Assembly: GCA_015059905.1 (NCBI GenBank)
Contig: SUZN01000003.1
Location: 124,001-188,000, forward strand
Source: Rikenellaceae bacterium
GTDB taxonomy: Bacteria > Bacteroidota > Bacteroidia > Bacteroidales > Rikenellaceae
Reading direction: 5' to 3'
Length of the DNA: 64,000 nucleotides
A program made the translations under genes and the position numbers. Shown piece after piece: positions 8,929 through 17,763 of the stretch (position 1 is the first letter of the stretch; the number at the start of each line of letters is the position of its first letter). The notes under the pieces are model-generated. The model was not told where the DNA came from and did no database searches. It saw only the letters and a program-made list of their open reading frames with translations.

Positions 8929-9579
8929 ATGAAGAGAGTAGCATTTGTTCCAATACGTCTTAACAGCCAGCGAGTAGCAGGCAAGAATCTCCGTCTTCTG
9001 GGCGGAAAACCTCTTATGGCGTACCTGCTGGAGAGCCTGGCGGCGGCAAAGAACATCGACGAGGTGTATGTCTATTGCAGTTCACGCGAGGTGGAGCAGT
9101 ATCTGCCCGAGGGGGTTAAATTCCTGCGTCGTGACGAGCGCCTGGACTCAAACACCACTCTCGGCAAGGAGATTTACGATGCCTTCACGCAGGAGGTGGA
9201 TGCCGACATCTATATCCTCGCCCACACTACATCGCCCTTTATCCGCACCTCGACAATCGAGCAGGCGGTGGCAGCGGTCGAGAGTGGCGAACACGATTCA
9301 GCCTTCAGCGCAGAGCGTGTGCAGACCTTCTCGTGGTGGCAGGGCAAGCCTCTGAACTACTCGCTGGAGCATATCCCTCGCACACAAGACCTTGAGCCTG
9401 TATATGTTGAGACATCGGCATTCTTCATCTTTCGCCGCGAGCTATGGAGAAATGAACATCGCCGCATAGGCTACAAGCCATACATAGCTGTAACAGACCG
9501 TATCGAGAGTATGGATATTGATAATCCCGACGACTTCACGCTGGCAGAGGCAATCGTGGCGGCGGGACTGAATAGATAG
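8929..9579 (+). CDS. NeuA-like acylneuraminate/CMP-sugar cytidylyltransferase
   Basis: A 216-residue cytidylyltransferase of the NeuA/KdsB group, which makes CMP-activated nonulosonic (sialic-type) or related acids for surface glycans. The CTP-binding start VPIRLNSQRVAGKNLRLLGG matches the family consensus R-x-GSKRxPGKN-xxxLxGKPL; HTTSPFIR and the acidic IDNPDDF near the C-terminus follow the fold. It is coupled to the LuxE-like gene upstream (5 bp). No nonulosonate synthase or epimerase gene lies in the window, so the sugar acid is unknown. The GT42/DUF115-like protein at 10576 is a possible downstream transferase. Confidence 0.82.
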   Translation: MKRVAFVPIRLNSQRVAGKNLRLLGGKPLMAYLLESLAAAKNIDEVYVYCSSREVEQYLPEGVKFLRRDERLDSNTTLGKEIYDAFTQEVDADIYILAHTTSPFIRTSTIEQAVAAVESGEHDSAFSAERVQTFSWWQGKPLNYSLEHIPRTQDLEPVYVETSAFFIFRRELWRNEHRRIGYKPYIAVTDRIESMDIDNPDDFTLAEAIVAAGLNR

Positions 9580-9580
9580 G

Positions 9581-10501
9581 CTACAAACCTCGGCGGGCAA
9601 TCACCCACGCAAACCAATTGTACACAGCAAGCACCGCAGGACGCAATCTTGCGGGCAGGGCGTTGAGCACCCTCACCTTACGTTCAAGGCGCGACGAAAG
9701 CCGATTATAGGAGAAGAACTCCAGCGCGCGTTGCGCTGCCGCAGTACCCCCTCGAGCACTCTCCACGAGCGCCTTTCCCAATGCCACACGAGCGATATAC
9801 TCGTTGCTTAAATCTGTCGCACGCTCATCATAAAGCTCCTCAAGCGAATGTGTTGTCTGCTCGGGCTGATAGATTGATGCCGAGCGATTCTCCGCCACAC
9901 GCGAATAGATGACAAGCCTGCGAGGCGAGAACGCCACTTGCGCCGTGCGTGCAATCTTCGTCCATAGATATTGATCTTCAGCCATTCGCATACCCTCGGG
10001 AAAGCCACCCATCGCCAGAGCCAAATCACGCCTAAAGACCGTAGCCGAAGGGATAAGCACATAACGACTCATCGACTCCGCAAAGAAATCAACCACCCCC
10101 TCCTCGGTCGGCGTATTGCCTTCAACCAATCTCTTGCCGTCATCAACAAGGAAGGCTGTGCCGATAGCGCCTGCTGCCGCGTAGTTATCAATCATTCGCT
10201 CTACATTCTCCAGATACTCCGCCTCCCAGCAATCGTCACCATCGAGCAGCGCCACCCACTCACCTCGCGCCATCTCCATAGCGCGGTTTCGGGCAGCCGA
10301 CACGCCCCTATTTGTCTGACGCACCAGCCGCACAATAGGCAACGCCATCGCCTCAACCACCTCAGCGCTGCCATCTGTCGAACCATCATCGACAACAATC
10401 ACCTCCAACGGCTGCACACTCTGACGAGCCACGCTACGTAGCGTACGCTCAATTTCTCTGACCTTATTATATAAAGGGATTATAACAGATATGCGGCTCA
10501 C
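9581..10501 (-). CDS. Family 2 glycosyltransferase
   Basis: A 306-residue GT-A glycosyltransferase. The N-terminal domain is classic GT2: ISVIIPLYNKVREIERTL, VIVVDDGSTDGS, then the nucleotide-sugar and metal site ALLDGDDCWE with the DxD-type motif. The C-terminal third (after about residue 220) is less conserved and ends in a hydrophobic stretch (VLAVYNWFAWVIA) that may touch the membrane. It ends 1 bp from the convergent cytidylyltransferase stop. Likely makes part of a cell-surface glycan; donor and acceptor unknown. Confidence 0.88.
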   Translation of the reverse strand: MSRISVIIPLYNKVREIERTLRSVARQSVQPLEVIVVDDGSTDGSAEVVEAMALPIVRLVRQTNRGVSAARNRAMEMARGEWVALLDGDDCWEAEYLENVERMIDNYAAAGAIGTAFLVDDGKRLVEGNTPTEEGVVDFFAESMSRYVLIPSATVFRRDLALAMGGFPEGMRMAEDQYLWTKIARTAQVAFSPRRLVIYSRVAENRSASIYQPEQTTHSLEELYDERATDLSNEYIARVALGKALVESARGGTAAAQRALEFFSYNRLSSRLERKVRVLNALPARLRPAVLAVYNWFAWVIARRGL

Positions 10502-10544
10502 GGTAAAAACTATTGCTCTTATTGCAAATTTAGCAATTTATTCT

Positions 10545-10552
10545 TAATTTTG
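10545..10552 (+). promoter_or_regulatory. Promoter -7 element TAATTTTG
   Basis: Fits TAnnTTTG, 23 bp before the ATG at 10576, in the gap between divergent glycan genes. Confidence 0.55.
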
Positions 10553-10575
10553 CAAATATACAAAAACCAACCTCA

Positions 10576-11469
10576 ATGCGATTTTCAGATAAAGCCATAA
10601 AGGCTCTGCACGATAGTTTGGACACACTGCTATACTTCCTGATTATGGCGGTGAAGGAGGATTTTCGCAACCACGTTGGGCGCGCAGGCGCACAGGATAT
10701 GCACCCCTCGAAGCGATTGGCTATACTCGGCAATGGTCCTTCACTAAAAAATCAGCTACCCCGACTCATCGAGCAGAAAGAGTGGGAGCAGGCTGATATG
10801 ATGGCGGTAAATTTCTTTGCCTTGAGCGAGGAATTTTCCTTAATCAAACCCAAGTATTATGTCATCTCCGACCCTATGTTCTTCCGCGAGGCGGGTCGCT
10901 CGGAGCGCATTGACAATCTCTACAAGGCGTTGGCAAAGGTTGATTGGCAGATGACGCTCTATGTGCAGTTCTACAACCCAGAGCATTTTGACTACGCCGC
11001 AGCCGTAGGCAACAACCCAAATATTCGCATTGTAAAGTTTCACTCCACTGTTTTTCACGGATTCCGCAGCGTGGAGTTCTGGTGCTACCGTCACGGGCTC
11101 GGCTCGGGCAACTGGGGTACGGTGGTGCAGAACGGAATACTCAACGCCATACAGATTGGCTACCGCACAATAGAGCTTTACGGCGTGGATCACACGCTGC
11201 TGGATGGGCTCACCGTAGATAATCAGAACCGCCTCTGCCGCGCCGCAAGCCACTACTACGACACCACCTCAGCCGAGCCCAAACCCATCTACTACAACGC
11301 CACCAACCCACCCCGCCCCTACACTATGGCGGAGTATCTGGCAGAGACTGCCGAGTTGTTTCGTGGTCACGAGGTGCTGCGCGACTTTGCCGCAGAACAG
11401 GGAGTAAAAATAATAAACCGCACAGCAGGGTCACTTATTGACGCCTACGAGCGCGAGCCGATGAAATGA
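10576..11469 (+). CDS. GT42/DUF115-like glycosyltransferase candidate
   Basis: A 297-residue protein with a Rossmann-like N-terminal motif LAILGNGPSLKNQL (about residue 47), a following AVNFFALSE, then YYVISDPMFF. Further on, NGILNAIQIGYRTIELYGVD mirrors the second conserved block of GT42 sialyltransferases such as Cst-II (a helix, then GYKEIYLSGID), and ASHYYD plus the terminal INRTAGSLI are also placed as in that family. DUF115/MAF glycosyltransferases share the same pattern, so I call it GT42/DUF115-like rather than one family. The amino end (residues 10-30) is moderately hydrophobic. The NeuA-like gene about 1 kb away makes a nonulosonate transferase role attractive, but this is inference. 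Confidence 0.6.
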   Translation: MRFSDKAIKALHDSLDTLLYFLIMAVKEDFRNHVGRAGAQDMHPSKRLAILGNGPSLKNQLPRLIEQKEWEQADMMAVNFFALSEEFSLIKPKYYVISDPMFFREAGRSERIDNLYKALAKVDWQMTLYVQFYNPEHFDYAAAVGNNPNIRIVKFHSTVFHGFRSVEFWCYRHGLGSGNWGTVVQNGILNAIQIGYRTIELYGVDHTLLDGLTVDNQNRLCRAASHYYDTTSAEPKPIYYNATNPPRPYTMAEYLAETAELFRGHEVLRDFAAEQGVKIINRTAGSLIDAYEREPMK

Positions 11470-11493
11470 TATTAACTTAAACAACATCTATTT

Positions 11494-13320
11494 ATGAAAA
11501 GATTTTTCGCAATATTGCTACTCTGTGTAGCTTTTACCACCGCATCGGCACAATGGAAGCCTGCAGGCGATAATCTAAAGACTGACTGGGGCATAAATCT
11601 CGACCCCGAGAATGTACTACCAGAATATCCACGTCCGATTATGGAGCGCGAGAAGTGGCAGAACCTCAATGGTTTGTGGAGCTACGCCATTCGCCCCAAA
11701 AATGAGGCAAAACCAACAGATATGGATGGCGAGATACTTGTTCCCTTTGCTGTGGAGTCGAGCCTGTCGGGCGTGATGAAGCCACTGGGTCAGCACAAGG
11801 CATTGTGGTATGACCGCGAATTCACTATTCCATCTGCGTGGAAGGGTCAGCGCATCCTACTCCACTTCGGTGCTGTGGACTGGCACGCACAGGTATGGGT
11901 AAATGATATGAAGATTGGCGAACATAAGGGTGGCTACTCGCCATTCTCGTTTGACATAACACCCGCTTTGCAGAAAGGCACAAACAGCCTAACGGTTAAG
12001 GTTTTAGACCCCAGCGCAGATGGCTGGCAGCCACGCGGCAAGCAGTCAAATCGCCCCTGGATATTGTGGTACACAACCGTGAGTGGTATCTGGCAGACAG
12101 TATGGATGGAGCCTGTGGCAGAGAACAGAATTGAGTCACTCAAGACCACTCCCGACATCGACGCGGGCATCCTCACCGTGAAGCCCAACGTGAAGGCTAC
12201 GGAGGATTGCGTTGCCGAGGTTAAGCTTTACGATGAAGGAGAGCTTATCGCCTCGGGCAAGAGTATGAATGGTATGGATGTAACTCTCTCTGTCCCAAAT
12301 GCAAAGCTCTGGTCACCAGAGAGCCCATTCCTCTATGATATGGAGGTTACACTATCGAAGGGCGGCAAGGTTGTAGATAAGGTAAAGAGCTACGCCGCGA
12401 TGCGTAAATTCTCAATGCAGATGGGCGCAGACCACATCATCCGCCTGCAACTCAACAACAAGGATTATTTCCAATTCGGAACACTCGACCAGGGTTATTG
12501 GCCCGACGGACTCTACACCGCCCCAACCGATGAGGCTCTGGCGTTCGACATCATCAAAACCAAGGAGCTGGGCTACAATATGATACGCAAGCACATCAAG
12601 GTTGAGCCAGCACGCTGGTACACCCACTGCGACCGCATCGGTATGATTGTATGGCAGGATATGCCATCGGGTGACGAGACCCCTGATTTTATGTGGCGTG
12701 AGTACTTCTCGGGCAAGGAGCTGGAGCGCACACCCGAGTCGGAGGAGAACTTCCGCCGTGAGTGGAAGGAGATTATCGACAACCTCTACTCATACCCTTC
12801 AATCGGCACCTGGGTGACATTCAACGAGGGTTGGGGTCAGTTCAAGACACAGGAGATTGCAGCGTGGACAAAGAACTACGACCCATCACGCCTGGTGGAT
12901 CAGTCAAGTGGCGGTAACCACTACCCCACAGGTGGCGATTTCCTCGACCTGCACAACTACCCAGAGCCACAGATGTATCTCTTCGATTACAAGCGCGCCA
13001 ACGTCTTGGGCGAGTATGGTGGCGTGGGTTACAAGCCCGCTGACGAGCATTGCTGGAAGCTTATCGTGGAGACCGACCCGCTGAACATTCCTGCAAAGAC
13101 CGCAGGCAAGAAGGAGGCTACCGACAAGTATGAGGAGTATATCAACATACTCAAGGGCTTGATTGCGAAGGGTTACACCGCAGCTGTCTATACACAGATT
13201 ACCGACCTTGAGATGGAGCTCAACGGTATGATGACCTACGACCGCGAGGAGATGAAGCTCGACGTGGAGCGTGTTCGCAAGCTCAATCAGGAGGTGTGTG
13301 ACTCGTTTAAGAAAGAGTAA
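11494..13320 (+). CDS. GH2-family glycoside hydrolase, secreted
   Basis: A 608-residue secreted protein with a signal peptide ending TTASAQ (about residue 20). Domain order follows GH2: jelly-roll sugar-binding domain (about 45-200; LWYDREFTIP, VWVNDMKIGEHKGGYSPF), Ig-like domain (about 200-300), then the TIM barrel. The acid/base Glu445 lies in VTFNEGWGQ and the probable nucleophile Glu507 in VLGEYGGVG. The protein is much shorter than LacZ and lacks C-terminal domains, in line with small GH2 subfamilies of Bacteroidetes. Beta-galactosidase or beta-glucuronidase-like activity is possible; specificity cannot be read. It lies 24 bp after the GT42-like gene and ends at a terminator. Confidence 0.87.
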   Translation: MKRFFAILLLCVAFTTASAQWKPAGDNLKTDWGINLDPENVLPEYPRPIMEREKWQNLNGLWSYAIRPKNEAKPTDMDGEILVPFAVESSLSGVMKPLGQHKALWYDREFTIPSAWKGQRILLHFGAVDWHAQVWVNDMKIGEHKGGYSPFSFDITPALQKGTNSLTVKVLDPSADGWQPRGKQSNRPWILWYTTVSGIWQTVWMEPVAENRIESLKTTPDIDAGILTVKPNVKATEDCVAEVKLYDEGELIASGKSMNGMDVTLSVPNAKLWSPESPFLYDMEVTLSKGGKVVDKVKSYAAMRKFSMQMGADHIIRLQLNNKDYFQFGTLDQGYWPDGLYTAPTDEALAFDIIKTKELGYNMIRKHIKVEPARWYTHCDRIGMIVWQDMPSGDETPDFMWREYFSGKELERTPESEENFRREWKEIIDNLYSYPSIGTWVTFNEGWGQFKTQEIAAWTKNYDPSRLVDQSSGGNHYPTGGDFLDLHNYPEPQMYLFDYKRANVLGEYGGVGYKPADEHCWKLIVETDPLNIPAKTAGKKEATDKYEEYINILKGLIAKGYTAAVYTQITDLEMELNGMMTYDREEMKLDVERVRKLNQEVCDSFKKE

Positions 13321-13337
13321 AATTTATAGTGCAAAAA

Positions 13338-13375
13338 ACAAACGGTTGCGACCCGAAAGAGTCGCAACCGTTTTT
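13338..13375. terminator. Terminator between convergent GH2 and clpB genes
   Basis: Stem AACGGTTGCGAC / GTCGCAACCGTT with a CCCGAAAGA-type loop, A-tract before and T5 after, so it can work in both directions. Confidence 0.8.
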
Positions 13376-13383
13376 CATACCTG

Positions 13384-13476
13384 CGTCATTGCGAGGAGCT
13401 GCAAGCGACGTGGCAATCTCCTATTTAACCCACTCAAATGAGATTTCCACGCTCATTTTATTCGCTCGGAATAACG
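13384..13476. repeat. Inverted pair of REP-like repeats
   Basis: Two 37-bp units in inverted orientation separated by 19 bp: 13384-13420 (CGTCATTGCGAGGAGC ... GACGTGGCAATCTC) and 13440-13476, whose reverse complement reads CGTTATTCCGAGCG ... GCGTGGAAATCTC. The ends match each other, so the pair can fold into a long hairpin, like a REPIN. Other units of this family occur at 23281, 33341, 44496, 44518, 47450 and 47506. Confidence 0.8.
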
Positions 13477-13488
13477 TTTATTGGTTTT

Positions 13489-16092
13489 CTAATTAGAGAA
13501 CTTGAGTTTCTCCCCATCCGCATCAATCAATATCGGCTTCTCACGATTAACCTCGCCGGCGAGGATACGCTTTGAGAGGTCGTTCACCACCTCACGCTGG
13601 ATAACTCGCTTCACGGGGCGTGCACCAAACAGAGGGTCGTAACCCATCTTCGCAATGAGCTGCTTGGCAGCAGGGGTGTAATCGAGTGTGATGCCATTCT
13701 CCGAGAGCATACGGCGGATGATACCCATCTGAATATCCACAATCTGCTCAATGTCGTGGCGAGTGAGTGGCTCGAACATCACAATCTCGTCAATACGGTT
13801 CAGGAACTCGGGCTTCAGATGCATCTTCAACATCTCTACCACATCGCGACGTGTGCGCTCCACCACATCTGCCGAGAGTCTCTCGCCATCGAAGGCGGCA
13901 GAGAAATTCTCCTGAATAATCTGCGAGCCCATATTCGAGGTCATAATGATTATCGTGTTGCGGAAATCGACCGTGCGACCCTTATTGTCCGTAAGGCGAC
14001 CATCGTCGAGCACCTGCAACAGGATGTTAAAGACATCGGGATGGGCCTTCTCAATCTCATCGAGCAACACCACCGAATATGGCTTGCGACGCACCGCCTC
14101 GGTGAGCTGACCACCCTCATCATAGCCGACATATCCTGGAGGTGCTCCCACCAGACGCGATACGCTGTGACGCTCCTGATACTCGCTCATATCTATACGG
14201 GTCATCATCGAGTCATCATTAAAGAGGAACTCCGCCAGCGCCTTCGCCAGCTCGGTCTTACCCACACCAGTAGTTCCGAGGAAGATAAACGAGCCGATAG
14301 GCTTGCGGGCATCGTTCAGTCCTGCGCGCGAGCGACGCACAGCATCCGAGATGACCTCGATTGCCTGCTGCTGCCCCACAACTCGCTTATGCAGTTCTGA
14401 CTCCATATTCAAGAGTTTCTCGCGCTCCGACGAGAGCATACGCTGCACAGGAATACCAGTCCAGCGAGATACCACCTCGGCAATATCCTGCGCATCGACC
14501 TCCTCCTTTATCATCGCCTCGCCATTTGCTGTGGTGAGCTTCAACTCCTGCTCCAGAGCCGCAATCTGCTTCTCCGCCTCCACTATCTTGCCATAACGTA
14601 TCTCCGCCACACGACCATAGTCACCCTGACGTTCCGCCTGCTGCGCCTCAATCTTAAGGCTCTCGATGGAGTCCTTGTTCTGCTGTATCTTCTGCAACAA
14701 ATCACGCTCACCCTGCCACTTGGCACGCAGGGCTGCCTCCTTGGACTTCAGCTCCTCAATATCGCGGGTGAGGTTTTCAACACGCTCCTTATCGTTCTCG
14801 CGGCGGATAGCCTCACGTTCAATCTCCAGCTGACGGATACGGCGGTCGAGGTTGTCAATATCCTCGGGCACAGAGTTCATCTCCAGACGAAGATGTGCCG
14901 CAGCCTCATCCACCAAATCAATAGCCTTGTCGGGTAGGAAACGAGAGGTTATGTAGCGGTGAGAAAGCTCCACAGCCGAGATAATAGCCTCATCCTTGAT
15001 ACGCACCTTGTGGTGGTTTTCGTATCGCTCCTTCAAGCCACGCAGAATGGAGATTGCATCTTCGGTGGTAGGCTCATCAACCATCACCTTCTGGAAACGA
15101 CGCTCCAAAGCCTTGTCCTGCTCAAAATATTTCTGGAACTCATCAAGCGTGGTAGCTCCAATGGTACGCAACTCACCACGTGCCAGAGCAGGCTTCAGGA
15201 TGTTTGCCGCATCCATCGAACCGCTTGACTTGCCCGCACCCACCAGAGTGTGTATCTCATCAATAAAGAGCAATATCTCGCCATCGCTGGCAATGACCTC
15301 CTGCACCACAGCCTTCAATCGCTCCTCGAACTCTCCCTGATACTTCGCACCTGCAATCAATGCACCCATATCGAGCGAGAAGATTAGCTTCGACTTCAAA
15401 TTCTCAGGCACATCGCCATCCACAATACGGTGGGCGATACCCTCGGCAATAGCAGTCTTACCCACACCCGCCTCACCAACGAGGATAGGGTTATTTTTTG
15501 TACGGCGTGAGAGAATCTGCAACACTCGGCGTATCTCGTCATCACGTCCGATAACAGGGTCAAGCTTGCCAGCGCGCGCCTGCTCATTGAGGTTTATAGC
15601 ATACTTGCCCAGAGCGTTGAACTCCTGCGTAGAGGTCTGAGAATCTACCGTAGAGCCCTTGCGGAACTCCTTGACTGCAGCCACAAGCTCCTTTTCGGAG
15701 GCTCCGCCACGTTTCAGCACATCTGCCGCCTGACCACGCTCGGCAACCAGACCCAACAGAATATGCTCCACCGAGGCATACTTATCATTAAACGTGCGCG
15801 TAAAATCCACAGCACGCTGGATGACCTTCGAGGTATCTGTCGAGAAGAACTGCTCGCCATTGCCGCCCGACACCTTCGCAATAGATGCCACCGCGCGGCT
15901 TACCTCGTCACGCAACGTGCGCACATTAACACCAACTCGACCCAGAAGAAAAGCTCCGAGCGAGTCATCCTCCTTGATAATAACCGAAAGCAGGTGCATA
16001 GGCTCCACCGCCTGCTGACCCTCCTGCTTTGCAAGAGCCACCGCAGCTTGCAGTGCCTCCTGCGCCTTGATTGTTAATGAATTAATGTTCAT
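13489..16092 (-). CDS. clpB: ATP-dependent disaggregase ClpB
   Basis: An 867-residue full-length ClpB, the Hsp100 ring that pulls proteins out of aggregates with DnaK. Domain order: Clp N-domain (1-145), AAA module 1 with Walker A GEAGVGKT (about 205) and Walker B LLFIDEIHTL, the long coiled-coil M-domain (about 405-525, rich in Glu/Lys/Arg heptads) that separates ClpB from ClpA/ClpC, AAA module 2 with GTTGVGKT and VVLLDEIEKAH, and the C-terminal D2 small domain. No ClpP-docking tripeptide is apparent, as expected. The 5' flank has no clear TAnnTTTG element and no CIRCE-type repeat. Confidence 0.97.
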   Translation of the reverse strand: MNINSLTIKAQEALQAAVALAKQEGQQAVEPMHLLSVIIKEDDSLGAFLLGRVGVNVRTLRDEVSRAVASIAKVSGGNGEQFFSTDTSKVIQRAVDFTRTFNDKYASVEHILLGLVAERGQAADVLKRGGASEKELVAAVKEFRKGSTVDSQTSTQEFNALGKYAINLNEQARAGKLDPVIGRDDEIRRVLQILSRRTKNNPILVGEAGVGKTAIAEGIAHRIVDGDVPENLKSKLIFSLDMGALIAGAKYQGEFEERLKAVVQEVIASDGEILLFIDEIHTLVGAGKSSGSMDAANILKPALARGELRTIGATTLDEFQKYFEQDKALERRFQKVMVDEPTTEDAISILRGLKERYENHHKVRIKDEAIISAVELSHRYITSRFLPDKAIDLVDEAAAHLRLEMNSVPEDIDNLDRRIRQLEIEREAIRRENDKERVENLTRDIEELKSKEAALRAKWQGERDLLQKIQQNKDSIESLKIEAQQAERQGDYGRVAEIRYGKIVEAEKQIAALEQELKLTTANGEAMIKEEVDAQDIAEVVSRWTGIPVQRMLSSEREKLLNMESELHKRVVGQQQAIEVISDAVRRSRAGLNDARKPIGSFIFLGTTGVGKTELAKALAEFLFNDDSMMTRIDMSEYQERHSVSRLVGAPPGYVGYDEGGQLTEAVRRKPYSVVLLDEIEKAHPDVFNILLQVLDDGRLTDNKGRTVDFRNTIIIMTSNMGSQIIQENFSAAFDGERLSADVVERTRRDVVEMLKMHLKPEFLNRIDEIVMFEPLTRHDIEQIVDIQMGIIRRMLSENGITLDYTPAAKQLIAKMGYDPLFGARPVKRVIQREVVNDLSKRILAGEVNREKPILIDADGEKLKFSN

Positions 16093-16195
16093 AGCTATAT
16101 TGTTTTACTGTTTTTCGTTTTCTCAATCATCTATCAAAAGACTTGCCAACAGCAAAACTGAACATCGTGACAGGCATTTTGGCACACTTTGGCAT

Positions 16196-16228
16196 AAAAA
16201 ATGTGCCACAACAGGACATTGTGGCACA
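16196..16228 (-). terminator. Terminator after the GlpT-type transporter
   Basis: On the minus strand: TGTGCCACAA, 7-nt loop, TTGTGGCACA, then a T6 tract. It begins 19 bp after the transporter stop codon and separates it from clpB. Confidence 0.85.
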
Positions 16229-16246
16229 CCTTTTCGTTTTCGACGT

Positions 16247-17659
16247 TTATTTATGCTCGGCGCGGCGCTCAAGCATCATCTTTTGCTCCTTGCCCCACGT
16301 CACGGCACATATGAGCGTTGCTATCAGACTACCCACGATAAACATCCAGAAGGTAACACCCCAACCCAAAGATGAGTCAGCGACATAACCAATGGCTATC
16401 TTAGACAATACGGCATCGCCCAGCAGATAACCAAACAGACCCACAAAGCCTGCCGCCGTACCCGCCGCATTCTTTGGTACGAAGCTCAACGCCTGAATAC
16501 CAATCATTGCGATAGGACCATACACAGCAAAACCCGTCAGCGATAAAGCCGCATATACAACCCAGTTCACGTCACATCCCAACATCTGCGCCACCGCTGC
16601 CGCCTGCCAATAGCAGATAAGACCCAGCACGACAATAGCCATAGATATTACATTCACAGGAGCGCAACGACCCTGGAAGAATTTAACCGACAACCAGCCG
16701 CAGATAATCGTACCAGGAATACCTGCATACTCAAACAGCGAGAAGGCGAAACGACTGTCGGCTGCCGACATAATCTCCAGCTCCTGCAAATATGTTGGCG
16801 CCCAATCGCTCACACCATAGCGCACGAAATAGACAAAGACGTTAGCTATGGCAATCATCCACAACAGATGATTCTTAAATACATAATCGACAAACAAACG
16901 GCGGAAAGGAATTCTGTTCTCTTCGCCCTTCTCTGCCTTCTGACTTGTATAGTCATTGCGATACTCCTCGATTGGGGGCAGACCACACGCCTCGGGTCTG
17001 TCACGCAACAGCCACCAGCAAACTACAGCCACGCACAACGCCACAACCGAAGGGAAGATAAAGGCTGCACGCCACGTCTGCTCGATGCCCATAGTGGCGA
17101 GTATAACCACACCCACCGACACCAGCAAGCCAAGCGAGCCACCGCCCAGATTGTGCGAGCAGTTCCAAATAGACATCTTGAAACTGCGCTCATTCTGCGA
17201 GAACCAATGCGCCATCACACGACCACAAGGAGGCCATCCCATACCCGAGAGCCAACCCACCAGCAACATAAAGCCGAACAATATCCATCCATTCACACCA
17301 ATGGAGTCAGCAAAAGGGACAAAACCAATGCTTGCCATCACCGTAGAGGCGATGATAAGACCAACGACCAAGAATTTACGAGCATCGGAGTGGTCCGAGA
17401 GACTACCCATCAGGAATTTACTGAAGGCATAGGCGATAGGAATACCCGCCATAGCGAAACCCGCCGTAGGCTTATCCAGCAACCCATCGGCAATCATACC
17501 AGGGGCTGCCAGCGAGAGATTTTTCCTGACCAAATAATATGCTGCATAACCCAAGAATGCACCTAAAAACACCTTCAATCGCATACTGCGATACTCTGCA
17601 TCAATCCTATCTGCCGCGAGGCGAGGCTTTGCCGCAGGAGGAGAAAAAAAGTTCGACAT
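16247..17659 (-). CDS. glpT: Major facilitator transporter, GlpT/UhpT (organophosphate:Pi antiporter) type
   Basis: A 470-residue inner-membrane MFS protein with about 12 transmembrane helices. The N-terminal part contains GYAAYYLVRKNLSLAAPGM, close to the OPA-family signature containing the substrate-binding arginine, and DHSDARKFL is the loop 2-3 MFS motif. WNCSHNLGGGSLG is also typical of GlpT. The family exchanges glycerol-3-phosphate or hexose phosphates for phosphate; glycerol-3-phosphate is the best guess. No glpQ or glycerol kinase lies nearby. A -7-like TATCTTTA about 25 bp upstream on the minus strand could be its promoter, back to back with that of dnaX. Confidence 0.82.
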   Translation of the reverse strand: MSNFFSPPAAKPRLAADRIDAEYRSMRLKVFLGAFLGYAAYYLVRKNLSLAAPGMIADGLLDKPTAGFAMAGIPIAYAFSKFLMGSLSDHSDARKFLVVGLIIASTVMASIGFVPFADSIGVNGWILFGFMLLVGWLSGMGWPPCGRVMAHWFSQNERSFKMSIWNCSHNLGGGSLGLLVSVGVVILATMGIEQTWRAAFIFPSVVALCVAVVCWWLLRDRPEACGLPPIEEYRNDYTSQKAEKGEENRIPFRRLFVDYVFKNHLLWMIAIANVFVYFVRYGVSDWAPTYLQELEIMSAADSRFAFSLFEYAGIPGTIICGWLSVKFFQGRCAPVNVISMAIVVLGLICYWQAAAVAQMLGCDVNWVVYAALSLTGFAVYGPIAMIGIQALSFVPKNAAGTAAGFVGLFGYLLGDAVLSKIAIGYVADSSLGWGVTFWMFIVGSLIATLICAVTWGKEQKMMLERRAEHK

Positions 17660-17748
17660 ATCTTTTCAATTTGAATTTACTTTTGTAAAGATAGTATTTT
17701 ATTATCAAATAGTGGCAATAAAGATTGTTTTCTTCACAAAAAAATGTA

Positions 17749-17756
17749 TATCTTTG
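17749..17756 (+). promoter_or_regulatory. dnaX promoter, -7 element TATCTTTG
   Basis: Perfect match to TAnnTTTG, with TTG at 17725-17727 as a possible -33 element. The dnaX ATG is only 7 nt past it, so the mRNA has almost no leader. Confidence 0.75.
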
Positions 17757-17763
17757 CGGTGAT

